The position numbers were made by a program, and so were the translations under genes. Positions 55,001 through 64,000 of a stretch of DNA of 64,000 nucleotides are shown here, one piece after another. Source of the stretch: Heliopora coerulea (taxonomy: Eukaryota > Cnidaria > Anthozoa > Scleralcyonacea > Helioporidae); the NCBI GenBank assembly GCA_030142905.1, contig JASJOG010000008.1:3614501-3678500 (forward strand), read 5' to 3'. The notes below the pieces were generated by a model. It ran no database searches. It saw nothing but the letters and a program-made list of their open reading frames with translations, and had not been told where the DNA came from. The first letter of the stretch is position 1. Each line of letters starts with the position of its first letter.

Positions 55001-58000
55001 CCAAGCGCAGTAAGAAATATGCAAGATAATGTGTTAAATAAAATAACGTGCGTTGTACGCGGGATTTGAATACTTAAAATCCGTTTTCGGATTAAAAATT
55101 TCCCGAGAAAATGTACTGAGGTTCGTCTTACACGTTCAGTCTTATTACTTTGTAAAATACGTAATGGTTTTTGTGTGTTTAAATGCTGTGCTTCAAGCAC
55201 TAGGTACGTTGCTTCACTTTCGAAAAGCTAAAAAAACACTCGCTTGTTTTCTTTTATTTCCAGTTCACTGCAGTGACGCGGCTTCACTTTGTTGACTATG
55301 GTTCGATTTTCTTAACCTTGTCTCTCATTGGTAGTTGACGATTTTTGGGAGAATTGCTTAATTAATCAAAGAATACAGTGATCTGAACACCTGGGATTTG
55401 CGAGACTTGAACAAAGCATGAAAAGAACACGAGCCGCTACGTAATTGTTCTAGGCTTTTCCAAAGTCGAGCAACATCCTAAGTCTTTAGGTCACAATATC
55501 CAAACACGAAAATCCATTGGGTAGTTCTTAAATGTTTGCTGGTTTTACGTAGCTCCATCTTCACTTTCCTTATCCAGAAGAATGAAGAGGAAAATAAGTT
55601 CTTTTGAGTCAGCAAGGCTTCTCGCCTCGATAGCTTACCTGTTTGCGGAATCCAAAATAAGCTCCAACGAACACTAATGGCACCGAAATTCCAAACCACA
55701 AGGCAAGCAAAGCGACCAATGTTCCAAAAGGAATAGCAGCAGACGATTGTTTGGCCCACAGCACCAAATTCAAGATAAAAAACACGCCAAATATTATTCT
55801 AGAGAAACCAAGTAACAAAAAGAGCAAACTGTGAATCCTCAATTCCAAAAAAATACATCGACATAGTCACTTTCTGTTGGTGAGCAGGGTATGGTTTATT
55901 ACAAAGGCATCTGGGCCGGCAAAATTTCAATATTTTGAAAAATTGATTTAAAAACTTGATGTGTGTTTTTGTGAGTCAATAGAACCGTGAGCTATACGAA
56001 CCAGTAAAAAATGTTTTAAGTAAACATTTCTGATGAACATTATTCCCTCGCTCACCACCGCAAATACAAGGTTTGGCACGGCACACATTATTTTAATTAG
56101 AAGTATACATTTTTCCGCATTTCTTTAGTCATTAAAAGTAATTATTGATAAAAGTTTTTGTGTAAAGGATGGAAATTTGGAAAAACGAAGTTATAAATTA
56201 AATGGTGTCCGACATTTAAAACTTTAAAAATGTTCACGGTTGCAACAGTAATGTTCCGGCAACCAAGTGGCCTAAGTCGCTGTATTTGTTTGCAGATTCC
56301 GAGGTCCAGGGGTTCAAGCCCCGTAGGTGGCACTAGCGTTTTTAAGATCATTGTCTTTGTACGTTGTTTGTGCTAAGTAACTCCAAATATTTTTTTTCTT
56401 TTTTTGATTTTCTTTGGCTTCCTCAAAACAAAGTATTTAAATTCTCATCAGTAGAATTATATTTTGATCTTTTATAGTAACGACAGGTGTTACTCACACA
56501 ATATTCCCCAGTTCTCTCAAGTGGACTATTGAGGGGTGATGGTCTGAATGAGAAAATACAATATTCCTGGCAATTTTTCCCGTTGTAATTGTTAATTTTC
56601 ACAGCTTTGAAGAGACCTTCGCCTAACACTTAAAATTCCTTGGGTACCAAGTTATAATATAGTCAATTTGTCATTTAAATTCTAGTTTCTTTAACAACCT
56701 TCACAATCCATCAATTTCGTCTTTATTCTCAAGGGATATTATGGAATGATGGGAGAGGGGTGGTTGCATATTCGTATTTCTAGTTCAATCGAATTTTGAG
56801 ACGCAAGCTTCCCCTTAGTTACTGACCCACCCCACACCCCCTGTCGACAGGAGTGTGTCAATCTTTTGTTAGATATTGAACGGTACAATTATTTCGTTTC
56901 GTAGTAAAAACCTTTCAATATTAGGTTCAATAAACTTTAAAAGAACAGATTATTGGCTTCTTCCACAAGATTAAAAATTTGTGGATGCAGAAACGTTACC
57001 TAAAAGCAAATATCAAAATCAACTTTGCCCATGATGAAAAGCTGTCTGACGTTATTTAACGCAGCTGGTGGATTCACGGGTGGATTACGTAGCTTGCCAT
57101 AGACGTCAAACATAGTATATATAATCAGGGTCAGCATTAGGAGTCTTAAAACACAGGAAAAAAACAACCGGTAGGAAATCTTTCATTTACCACGAGTTTC
57201 TAGTCTCTATGTATGAACAACACGAACACACCGGTGACCTTTACGATAGAACTAACAGGGCTAACGAGCCTCTTGGATACATATCACAATGCATCATTAT
57301 TCTTACACATTCCATGCAGTTTTACTCTTTTCTGAGATACTGGTTTCTGAGATACTGAGATACTGGAGGCTACTCACGTCATGATGCATTGTGGTATTTA
57401 TGCACATGGCCTATGTTCACACACAAATTTTTCTTCCCCCTTACCACGGTCAACCGAATTGGAAAAAAAATAAGTAGAAAAGCTCCAAAAATTAAAAGAA
57501 GAGCCGAAAAGGAATCATCAAAAGGCGATATTTCAAAAAAACAGGAACCACATTCCCACTCTCAGAAAATACAAAAAGCTAACTTAAAATGCAAATTTTC
57601 AGAGCCAGAATTACAAATCACTGATTTTTCTAACGTACCTTTAGTTTTAGTAACTTAGATCATAGCCTATATCGTCATATGAAAATAATTTCCGAAGAAA
57701 AGTTCTAAATACGAAATTTCCCGACAACCTATCCTAGTAATCAAAGCTATAGACCCTTCACACTATCAAAAAGACCCTTAAAAGCAATGAAACCATTGAG
57801 GTAACGACTCATTCGAGTAGTTTGCTTGAGTATGGTCCTTAGCATCGACGAATCAAACTATACGTGAGGCCAATTGTGGACCTCTGAGCCCTCTGCAATC
57901 GAACCCTTCAGGATTGTTCAGCACTACCTAGGTTGTGCCGACGTGTAGAAAGCTAATAGGTTAATCAAGTGACCTGATGTGGGGCAGAATGGAACTTTGT

Positions 58001-61000
58001 AACAAATTACAAGGGATGTATATCGGAAAATAACCACGTACCCAGGAAACAAAAACGACGTCATCAGAACATTAGTCTTCCACCTTTCACCTCCAAAGAC
58101 TTGAAAGAAAAACGGAAAGAAAAGAGTAAATAAGGAAAAAAGTTTATGACGGATAGATAACTGGCAAACGGCTAAGGATAGATCATAAACAAACTTCTGA
58201 CGGGCGTCACGATTCATAATTCAACATTCAATACGTCAGAGATCTAGTCAGATTTCATAAACGTGAAAGATCGTTTTAGCAGTAAGAAAATTAGAGTTGG
58301 AATGGAATTTTAGCAGTAAGAAAATGAGAGCTGGTCGTACAACACATTTTTTGTTTACAAAGCCACAAACTGCATTCTTACAACACTTAGTTTACAGTAA
58401 CTGGGTAGTTTTAATGGTTTTGTTTTAAAAGTAACAGCGATCAGGTGGTTTGAGCGATATCCTACGACGGCGTCATTTTTGACGTTTATATTGTTGAATC
58501 GCCGGTGGTGTATAATGTTAGCAAAAGATGTACTAGTCGTACAGACGTCTGCAAAAGCTAGGGATTTCTTCGTTGTAAATTCAGTTGTTAGGTTACGGCT
58601 TTTTTGCACAGAAAGGGCCATTTATGGAGATAAACAAGACGCTACTTACGTAAGACTCGAACATACTCATTTAAACGAATATGGCTGAGTTAAAATGTGA
58701 ACAGCTCATTAATATCTTACAGGACATTGTTTTTTTGTCGTCTAAAGTTTGTGACATGCGCAAGCAGAAGGGTTTCTGTCTTGGAAAATCGCTATCAATT
58801 GAGTCTGTTTAAAAGAGGACTTTCACGTCCAAGAAAAAGCATGTCATAGACAGCAACTCTTAACCTCATTTCACAATAATCTGCGTCTGGTGTACGACGC
58901 GGGTAACAACAACAAGCGTTATTTCTGCCCTTTTTACACAATCTAACGTAAGCCGCGTCTAGTTTCTTGCGCATAAATAGCCATAGTGAATGCGATAAGT
59001 GAACCATATAAGTTGCAAATTCAAAGGTTGTCATTGGTCAAACGAAAATTTTCACAAGGTGGTATGTAATTGCTAAGTGGTATGAAATTGCTAAATGGTA
59101 TATAGTTACTAAAACAGTAATTCTTACGTTTGTATATCCTCGCAGAAACATAGCCGGCTGTTCCTCCAAGGAACACGAATAAAATCTAAAAATATGACGA
59201 TTAAAGTTTTTGTAAGATAAGAAATGAAGATGTAGAAACCTACACTAGTCAAGTAACATACTGAAAGAGATTTACTCAATGACTCTTACCAAAACAGTAG
59301 TCATCAGGGCTCCACGGTGGGCTGGTGAAAGAAATCCAAGACAAGCACAAACTAAAAACATGATAAATAGTTAGCTGAATCGTTGAGTTTTTAAGTTCTT
59401 CCTCCCAGTGTTTCCCACAGTGTTAAGGTTCTCTCCAAAGGCCGGTTGTTATTAATGGCTGACGCTCTTCGGTGTGGTACATGCACTTTAGCATTCTACA
59501 TACCGGCTAGGTTTGTGATGGTTACGTTTGCCACAGGGAAAAGAGTGCGTTGCAGTATTGGAAAGCACCATTGCGAAAGCATCGTAGGTCCTTGCCTCGT
59601 TTGACTTGGACCGGGAAGACATTTTGAAAAGGTGTGTTTACATGAGCAATTTTGTGTTTCGCGATTATCATCTTGGAGTATGCAATAACCCAAGGAAAGT
59701 CTACTCAACAAGATCTCTGGTTACGATTCTCGGCAATTGCTTCTCGAGGGTCTCACGAGTTTGGCGCACACATCATGATGACATTAGCGAGGCACCAAAT
59801 CGCATTTGGACACGCGCCTTATGGTAGTAAGTTTGAGTGGCCAGTCGCCTTTGCAAAAGTTCCGGCTCTTCTGAGGGCTGCCCACATAATAACGGTATCG
59901 CAGCTCACGATGATGGGACAGTGATTCAATCGTGGAAGTCTCCCAAGGATCTTAGTGTCTTATATATTAATTGTTGAGTCATGGTTTGACACTGCACATC
60001 ACTAATAGCAAATTCGAGTATCATTATATGCACAACAAAACTATCGCAGTCTGACAGGTCAAAAGGAGTTCAGCAACATCATTAAAAACATACATGAAAA
60101 AAAAGTCCCAATGCTGAAGGGCCTTCACTCGAAATGCCAGTTTTTTGTCAAGTAAAGTTTTGGCAGTTTCCTGACTCTTTTGGCTTTTAACACATCGTTC
60201 AATACTGCAAACGAAGCACTCTATTTTTATGTCATTTCAAGTATAGTTTGTAGCTGCATGGCTAACAAATCCTCAAGAAATTGTTTTTGAACCCCAGACG
60301 ATCCAGTTCGTAACCTCATCACCAGTGAAGTCTGCCAAGAATGTATCAACGACGGACTGAAACAATTTTGCTGCCATAAACGCTTTATAGCAGATTAATG
60401 ACTCAGTACTTTCAAACTTACCAAGTGTTATGGAGGTCATCATTATCACTTGCGTTCCAGTCCCCAACATCACAGACAAAAGCATTCCTTTTCCCGGAGG
60501 ACGGAACACGTCTCCATGGACCAGTTTCCAACCGAACTCTTCCTGGGCGTCGTCCTGCATATATTTTTATATCGAAAAAAAAATACAGATTTATTCAACT
60601 ATTTTTTATGTGATAGTGATGGACAGTTGGAACACACCGTACTATATTGCTTGTTTTGACGTATTCTTATTGATTTATTTGTAAATCTTACAGCAATATC
60701 AGCAGAAATTGTGCATCCTAAAACCTAGCATAGACACCCCGGGCCCGCAAAATATCGCAATATTATCGAAGCTTTTAACTCAATAGAATAAAACAAGGCA
60801 AAACAGTAAATAAACAACCTTTTAAAATACCGTATTTACTTGAAAAATCACCGCGGCACTTAATCAATTTAAAGGCTTCTTGATGCAGCGCCAGTCTCAC
60901 GCCAGCGTTTATTTGATCACTGGGGATTGCTTTGAAACTTCGAACAAAAGCCGCTACCAAGCTCAAGAGCTTCAAATGTCCGATAGAAAGTCAAGGTAAA

Positions 61001-63625
61001 GGAGTTTTTCCGGGTATATTTTGGTAGAAAAGCAGTTTACTCGTCCTTCCGACACTGAGCAGAGGTACAAAAGTTACGTTCTACTTTATTTAGGAGGGCG
61101 CAAGATTTCATGATGTGGATCGTTTCTTCGTATTATCAGAGATAACGGGGTTCCTTAAATGAGGGAGGGGGTAGGAGGACCTATTTTTCTATAACGACAC
61201 ATACCAAGGACACAACGATGTCATTACCATACACGAGAATGAGTGCCTTATCCGATTTCCATATCCTCTTGTGCATGTGTTTATTGGCTTATGTACAAGA
61301 TCTTCACAAACACATGAAAATTGTATCTCCGGAAACACGTAAACGTAACTTAATGTAAATGAAACCGCAATCTCTCACCCAACGTTTAACTCGCGGTTAC
61401 AGAGACATTTAATTACGAACATTCTACTAGAATCTTGAGCGAAATGTTGATACTAGACCTCCCCAAAATCATGGTCTGATTCAAACGGACAAAGTTAGAT
61501 ACTATTTTAAACTAATATGCTCATCTCTTTACTGCACGATGGGCCCATGAGATTACTCTTACTAACGGGTCACACCACGGAAGCTGCTGGAAGTCATAGG
61601 GTTCGGCAAACAACACCTATACTTAATTCTAATGCCCCAAGTGGGGGCAAAATTTTCACTTTTGTACTCAAATTTTATACTCAATAAGATCACGTTCAAA
61701 GAGAAAAAAGTTTACATATAAAATTTTAAGGTACTCACTATAATTGATAAGATATTATCAAAGCATGGCGTACATTGGATCCAACTTACCGAGGAATCAA
61801 GCTGATTGTATCGCACGATATCTTTATGTAAGGTCCGCAACATGATCATGGCCACCATACCAGATAAGAAAAGAACAATCACCAAAGAATTCATGATACT
61901 AGTAAGGGAAAATACGAAAGGTAAAATTATGGATAACTTTCAAGATGAGGTAAGAATAGTGGTACTGATGTTCTAAAACATTCCATAATATCGAAATTAA
62001 GAAAACGAAATCTATAAGTATTTAATGTTCTGCTCCCAATGAAGTCAGGAATAGACCTCGGTGAGATCAACAACCTCTACTGATCTTTTCATTAAACGTT
62101 TGCTCTAGTACTGACGTTGGTGGAGTATGGTGCATTGAGATTTTGGCTCTGGCTCAGGCTCAGGTGTAACTGTGGCAAATATCCCAGTAATCGCGTACCT
62201 TAAGCATGAAACATGTTAGTAAATACTGGTGCACGTTCTTGGCGTGGTCGCAGCCACTTTAAAAGAGGATTGAGTAGTTCTACTTAACATTCTCAACACC
62301 CAGCCTTATGCACACAAATTGAGGATTGCATAGCTGGATTCAGAAGTTCAGGATTTAAAAAACCTGCCTGTGGCCATGCGTCTCCTCACATTCTTTACTG
62401 TTGTCGTAAGTAAAAAAGGTTCAGATTTACATCAGTGGAATTACTTTTTGATTTTTTTTGTTGATCGCATTACCTGCCCCATACTCGTTTTAAATAGACT
62501 GTAAAAATTAGAGAGTTTAGTTTGGGTGGTCGTTCTTGATTCTTGGGAATTTCTCAGTTGTAATTGTAACTTAAAAAACTCATTAAGAATTCATGAGGAA
62601 AATACAAAAGAAAATCATAAACACGTCGTGTCTTTATATGTGATAAAGACACGTGTGACTTTATCCTGAATTTCTCTTCAAATTTTCCTCAATATTTTTA
62701 GCCTTAGAAAACAGAAATTGCCAAACTTACGTAAGGAATTAGCGTATAAAACGTCTCGTTTTTTAAGCCGTTCAAAAAACTCGCAGTACGTGCTTTATCG
62801 GACCCAAAACACTCGGCTTCCGCCTCGTGTTTTATATCTGATAAAGCACTCCTGCAGCCCTCGAAATTTTCGACGGCAAAAGGCAATTGCCGCCGATAAT
62901 GCCGCCGAAAATGAAATTATCGACGGCAATTTTTTGCCGTCGCAGATTTTTGTGCTTATTGCCTACTGAATCTCACCAATTCTTCTAAGAAACTCAAGTG
63001 CTATGTTATGAACAAATGATTATCTACAGATTTCCTGAATTTTATTCCTCATCATTGCTCCATTTCAATTCGTCCCTTCGAATTTTCTAGTTCGTTTTTC
63101 TTTCTTAAACTGTTTGATGGTTATGGTTCGGATTAGGATTAGTAGGTATTTATCTGAATTTCACACAACAATAAACTTACTTCGCCCTTGTCGAACGAAT
63201 TCGAAAAAAAATTTTGCGTCCCGGTCTTTAAATCGTTTCTAGGTCTATCGGCTTGCTTTCGGGGTGTCGTTACTTTCGCAAGGGCCATCTTCTGTTTGGA
63301 AGCTATCATAGACCTCGAAAATTTAACCATTACTTCATGGAGCCCCCTACTTTACAAATTCTGCCGTAGAATGTGCTACCATCTGAATGTTTTTTAAGTG
63401 ATCAGGTTCATAGACCATTCTCTCCGACAGACGCTAGCAATGCACCTCATCTTTGCCGCTTCTCACTGGAATCACCCTGACTTCAACCTTCATTCTGGAC
63501 ATGGTCGACGAAAGACGCCGAAAGTAGCTCACAGTATCTTCTTACCTGAACCACTGAATACTGGTATGTGGGACAGACTCCAAGATGTAGTCCCAACGAG
63601 AAGCCCACTTGATGGCCTTGTTTTC
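48966..63625 (-). CDS. TM9SF2: TM9SF2-like gene B, 3' part (exons 9-20, starts beyond the window end)
   Basis: The upstream tandem paralog of gene A. Twelve in-phase exons: 63546-63625, 61790-61898, 60422-60554, 59290-59351, 59128-59185, 58042-58099, 55639-55798, 54245-54298, 52901-52998, 51650-51761, 51309-51477 and 48966-49033. They encode the last lumenal motif, then the nine-span membrane domain with [86 protein letters not shown] and YYMFGFM. The protein ends KIYGSVKVD, matching the family's C-terminal lysine-x-aspartate signal for COPI binding and Golgi retention. All introns are GT..AG and there are no frameshifts or stops. Its lumenal exons 1-8 must lie to the right of the window. Confidence 0.93.
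49083..49715. mobile_element. hAT-type non-autonomous transposon
   Basis: 633 bases with a perfect 8-base target duplication ATATTGAT (49075-49082 and 49716-49723) and inverted ends TAGGGTTGCCACTC and CAAGGTTGCCACTC. An 8-base duplication with these ends fits hAT. The interior repeats TTTCACCA-type words; no transposase. It is in the last intron of gene B, 49 bases from the exon 20 acceptor. Confidence 0.85.
49724..51308. other. Rest of intron 19 of gene B
   Basis: No gene or clear element seen. 50770-50900 has repeated AAGCTTTGCCATTGG / AAGCTCTATGATTGGC phrases. Confidence 0.5.
51309..51477 (-). CDS. TM9SF2: TM9SF2-like gene B exon 19
   Basis: Encodes [20 protein letters not shown], then [10 protein letters not shown] and [20 protein letters not shown]: spans eight and part of nine. 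DYHW.WRSFLT is a family signature. Acceptor TCCTAG, donor GTAAGC; ends in phase 1. Confidence 0.93.
51650..51761 (-). CDS. TM9SF2: TM9SF2-like gene B exon 18
   Basis: Encodes [20 protein letters not shown] then [17 protein letters not shown], the seventh span and the conserved SE..ILLCYF.LCAE. Acceptor TTCTAG, donor GTATGG. Confidence 0.93.
52901..52998 (-). CDS. TM9SF2: TM9SF2-like gene B exon 17
   Basis: Encodes [20 protein letters not shown] then [12 protein letters not shown], the sixth membrane span. Acceptor TTTGCAG, donor GTAAGT; TG at the end joins G of exon 18 as Trp. Confidence 0.93.
52999..54244. other. Intron 16 of gene B
   Basis: No exon or mobile element identified. An ORF at 53450-53713 has no recognisable motif and no splice support. 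Confidence 0.5.
54245..54298 (-). CDS. TM9SF2: TM9SF2-like gene B exon 16
   Basis: Fifty-four bases encode [32 protein letters not shown] is an almost invariant loop in TM9SF2-type proteins. Acceptor TTTTTAG, donor GTAAGG. Confidence 0.95.
55639..55798 (-). CDS. TM9SF2: TM9SF2-like gene B exon 15 (fourth and fifth spans)
   Basis: Encodes [37 protein letters not shown] and [16 protein letters not shown]: the most conserved stretch of the nonaspanin family. Acceptor CTCTAG, donor GTAAGC; 160 bases, phase 0 at the end. Confidence 0.95.
55799..58041. other. Intron 14 of gene B
   Basis: Contains a tRNA-like SINE fragment near 56250-56335; otherwise no coding content recognised. Confidence 0.5.
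56250..56335 (+). repeat. tRNA-like SINE head
   Basis: A-box-like AAGTGGCCTAAGTCGCTG and B box GGGGTTCAAGCCCCG (56312-56326), tRNA-Leu/Ser-like spacing. The acceptor ends do not pair well, so it is a SINE or pseudogene. Confidence 0.5.
58042..58099 (-). CDS. TM9SF2: TM9SF2-like gene B exon 14
   Basis: Encodes [18 protein letters not shown] after a split Leu codon; FGGE.WKTN is a family signature. Acceptor TTTCAAG, donor GTACGT; GG at the end joins A of exon 15 as Gly. Confidence 0.92.
58100..59127. other. Intron 13 of gene B
   Basis: No gene recognised. ORFs on both strands at 58355-58690 overlap and lack motifs. Confidence 0.45.
59128..59185 (-). CDS. TM9SF2: TM9SF2-like gene B exon 13
   Basis: Encodes [19 protein letters not shown], the third membrane span with the conserved G..AGY..AR.YK. 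Acceptor TTTTAG, donor GTAAGA; ends in phase 1. Confidence 0.9.
59290..59351 (-). CDS. TM9SF2: TM9SF2-like gene B exon 12
   Basis: Sixty-two bases encode [20 protein letters not shown] after a split Val codon. FLSPA.RGALMT is conserved between spans two and three. Acceptor TTTTAG, donor GTAAGA. Confidence 0.9.
59650..59925. repeat. Dispersed repeat related to 6085-6275
   Basis: Longer and better preserved relative of the repeat in gene A intron 8, in intron 11 of gene B. Two overlapping frames look protein-like but neither is shared with the other copy. Confidence 0.5.
60422..60554 (-). CDS. TM9SF2: TM9SF2-like gene B exon 11
   Basis: Encodes [35 protein letters not shown] and VIMMTSITL: the conserved cytosolic loop and the start of the second membrane span. 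Acceptor ATGCAG, donor GTAAGT; ends in phase 1. Confidence 0.93.
60555..61789. other. Intron 10 of gene B
   Basis: About 1.2 kb with no coding region or element I can name. Confidence 0.5.
61790..61898 (-). CDS. TM9SF2: TM9SF2-like gene B exon 10 (first membrane span)
   Basis: Encodes [20 protein letters not shown] then [16 protein letters not shown]. The first part is the first membrane helix, nearly invariant in the family. Acceptor ACTAG, donor GTAAGT; 109 bases, phase 0 at the end. Confidence 0.93.
61899..63067. other. Intron 9 of gene B outside the duplicated tract
   Basis: No counterpart in gene A's intron 9 is seen. Contains a nested hairpin at 62790-62849 and a GCCGCC/TTATCG-type repeat at 62885-62943. 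Confidence 0.55.
62790..62849. repeat. Nested hairpin
   Basis: Outer arms GTGCTTTATC and GATAAAGCAC; inner arms AAAACACTCGG and CCTCGTGTTTT. Similar GATAAAG words recur at 62640-62665, suggesting a miniature element. Confidence 0.7.
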
Positions 63626-64000
63626 CTACAAACAGGAACAAGAATCACAGTTTGAACTATTTCCTTTTTAATCTTTATTTCTAAAATAGACCGATACCAA
63701 ATTACAGCCATTAATCCAGTGATGCAGAAAGGGGCAGCAGGGAGACCTAAACTCCCTCTTCAAATTGAGGGGAAGCCCTCTTTTTTCTTTCTTTTTTTTT
63801 CTTTTTTTTTTTGAAAACAAATGCTATAGTATCATGTAAAACTTTTAGCAAAGTTTTTTATCAAGTATTACATTTGTCAAACTTCTGGCCACTCTATCAC
63901 ACGAATGTTTCTCCCGTTTCGTGGTTAAATCAGGGTCCGCAGCGACTCTTACTGACTTTCCATATTTATCACAAGATACTTTACGTATAGAATTTAACTC
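63068..64000. repeat. Duplicated tract, copy 2 (gene B exon 9 and flanking introns)
   Basis: Counterpart of 1634-2546, offset by 61458 bases at exon 9. It contains gene B exon 9 at 63546-63625, a pyrimidine-rich stretch near 63780-63810 that is shorter in copy 1, and intron sequence on both sides. Confidence 0.93.
63546..63625 (-). CDS. TM9SF2: TM9SF2-like gene B exon 9
   Basis: Same 80 bases as gene A exon 9 except one synonymous change; encodes [20 protein letters not shown] and TSIQWF. Acceptor and donor are identical to the gene A copy. AG at its end joins T of exon 10 to give Ser. Confidence 0.92.

Noticed and set aside
55053..55295. Possible gene sharing the phrase VCLN.V.Q.L.TL with 48260-48574
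   Set aside because: The shared words are short, with different surroundings; looks like a small dispersed repeat and was not strong enough to annotate.
56250..56335. Functional tRNA gene
   Set aside because: Boxes are present but acceptor and anticodon stems do not form properly; more likely a SINE head.
57389..57658. 89-residue lysine-rich ORF in intron 14 of gene B
   Set aside because: No family motif, no splice context, AT-rich composition sufficient to explain it.

Overview
This window comes from a eukaryotic, most likely anthozoan (coral-type), nuclear genome. Coding sequence is split into small exons with GT..AG introns. Introns and intergenic DNA are AT-rich and packed with degraded transposons typical of cnidarians: Penelope-like elements, REL-endonuclease LINEs flanked by TAA repeats, BEL/Pao, PIF/Harbinger, hAT, and tRNA-derived fold-back SINEs. 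The genus is inference; nothing in the window fixes it.

The host genes are two head-to-tail copies of a TM9SF2-like (transmembrane 9 superfamily, nonaspanin) gene on the minus strand. I assembled them exon by exon from conserved protein segments and phase-compatible splice sites. Gene A starts at 39555 and runs leftwards: exons 1-9 (39555 down to 2088) encode the signal peptide and lumenal domain up to the first membrane segment, and the rest lies beyond base 1. Gene B lies upstream of gene A: it enters from the right edge with its exon 9 (63625-63546) and runs to its stop at 48966 (exons 10-20, nine membrane segments and a C-terminal KVD). Exon 9 is present in both genes inside a roughly 0.9 kb direct repeat that also spans flanking intron (1634-2546 and 63068-64000). 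Exons 1-9 of A plus 10-20 of B total 1959 bp, 653 codons including the stop, which is the family's usual size.

Layout, left to right. 1-7100: introns 9, 8 and 7 of gene A, with a SINE and an inverted pair of Penelope fragments. 7101-17529: exons 7 to 5; intron 5 holds two TAA-flanked REL-type LINEs, a 530 bp DNA transposon and a minisatellite. 17530-39420: introns 4 to 1 with TTAA and TA elements, fold-backs carrying hammerhead-like motifs, a BEL/Pao fragment nested in a terminal-inverted-repeat element, a fold-back SINE, a satellite, and a roughly 7 kb PIF/Harbinger transposon with both of its genes. 39556-48965: intergenic DNA between the two genes, with a Penelope RT fragment, a second REL-type LINE and a CR1/jockey-group LINE tail. 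48966-64000: gene B, much less invaded, with one clean hAT-type insertion in its last intron.

No intact mobile-element gene was found. Almost every element carries stops, frameshifts or a substituted catalytic residue. The active biology of the window is the TM9SF2-like pair; the rest is a layered record of insertions.
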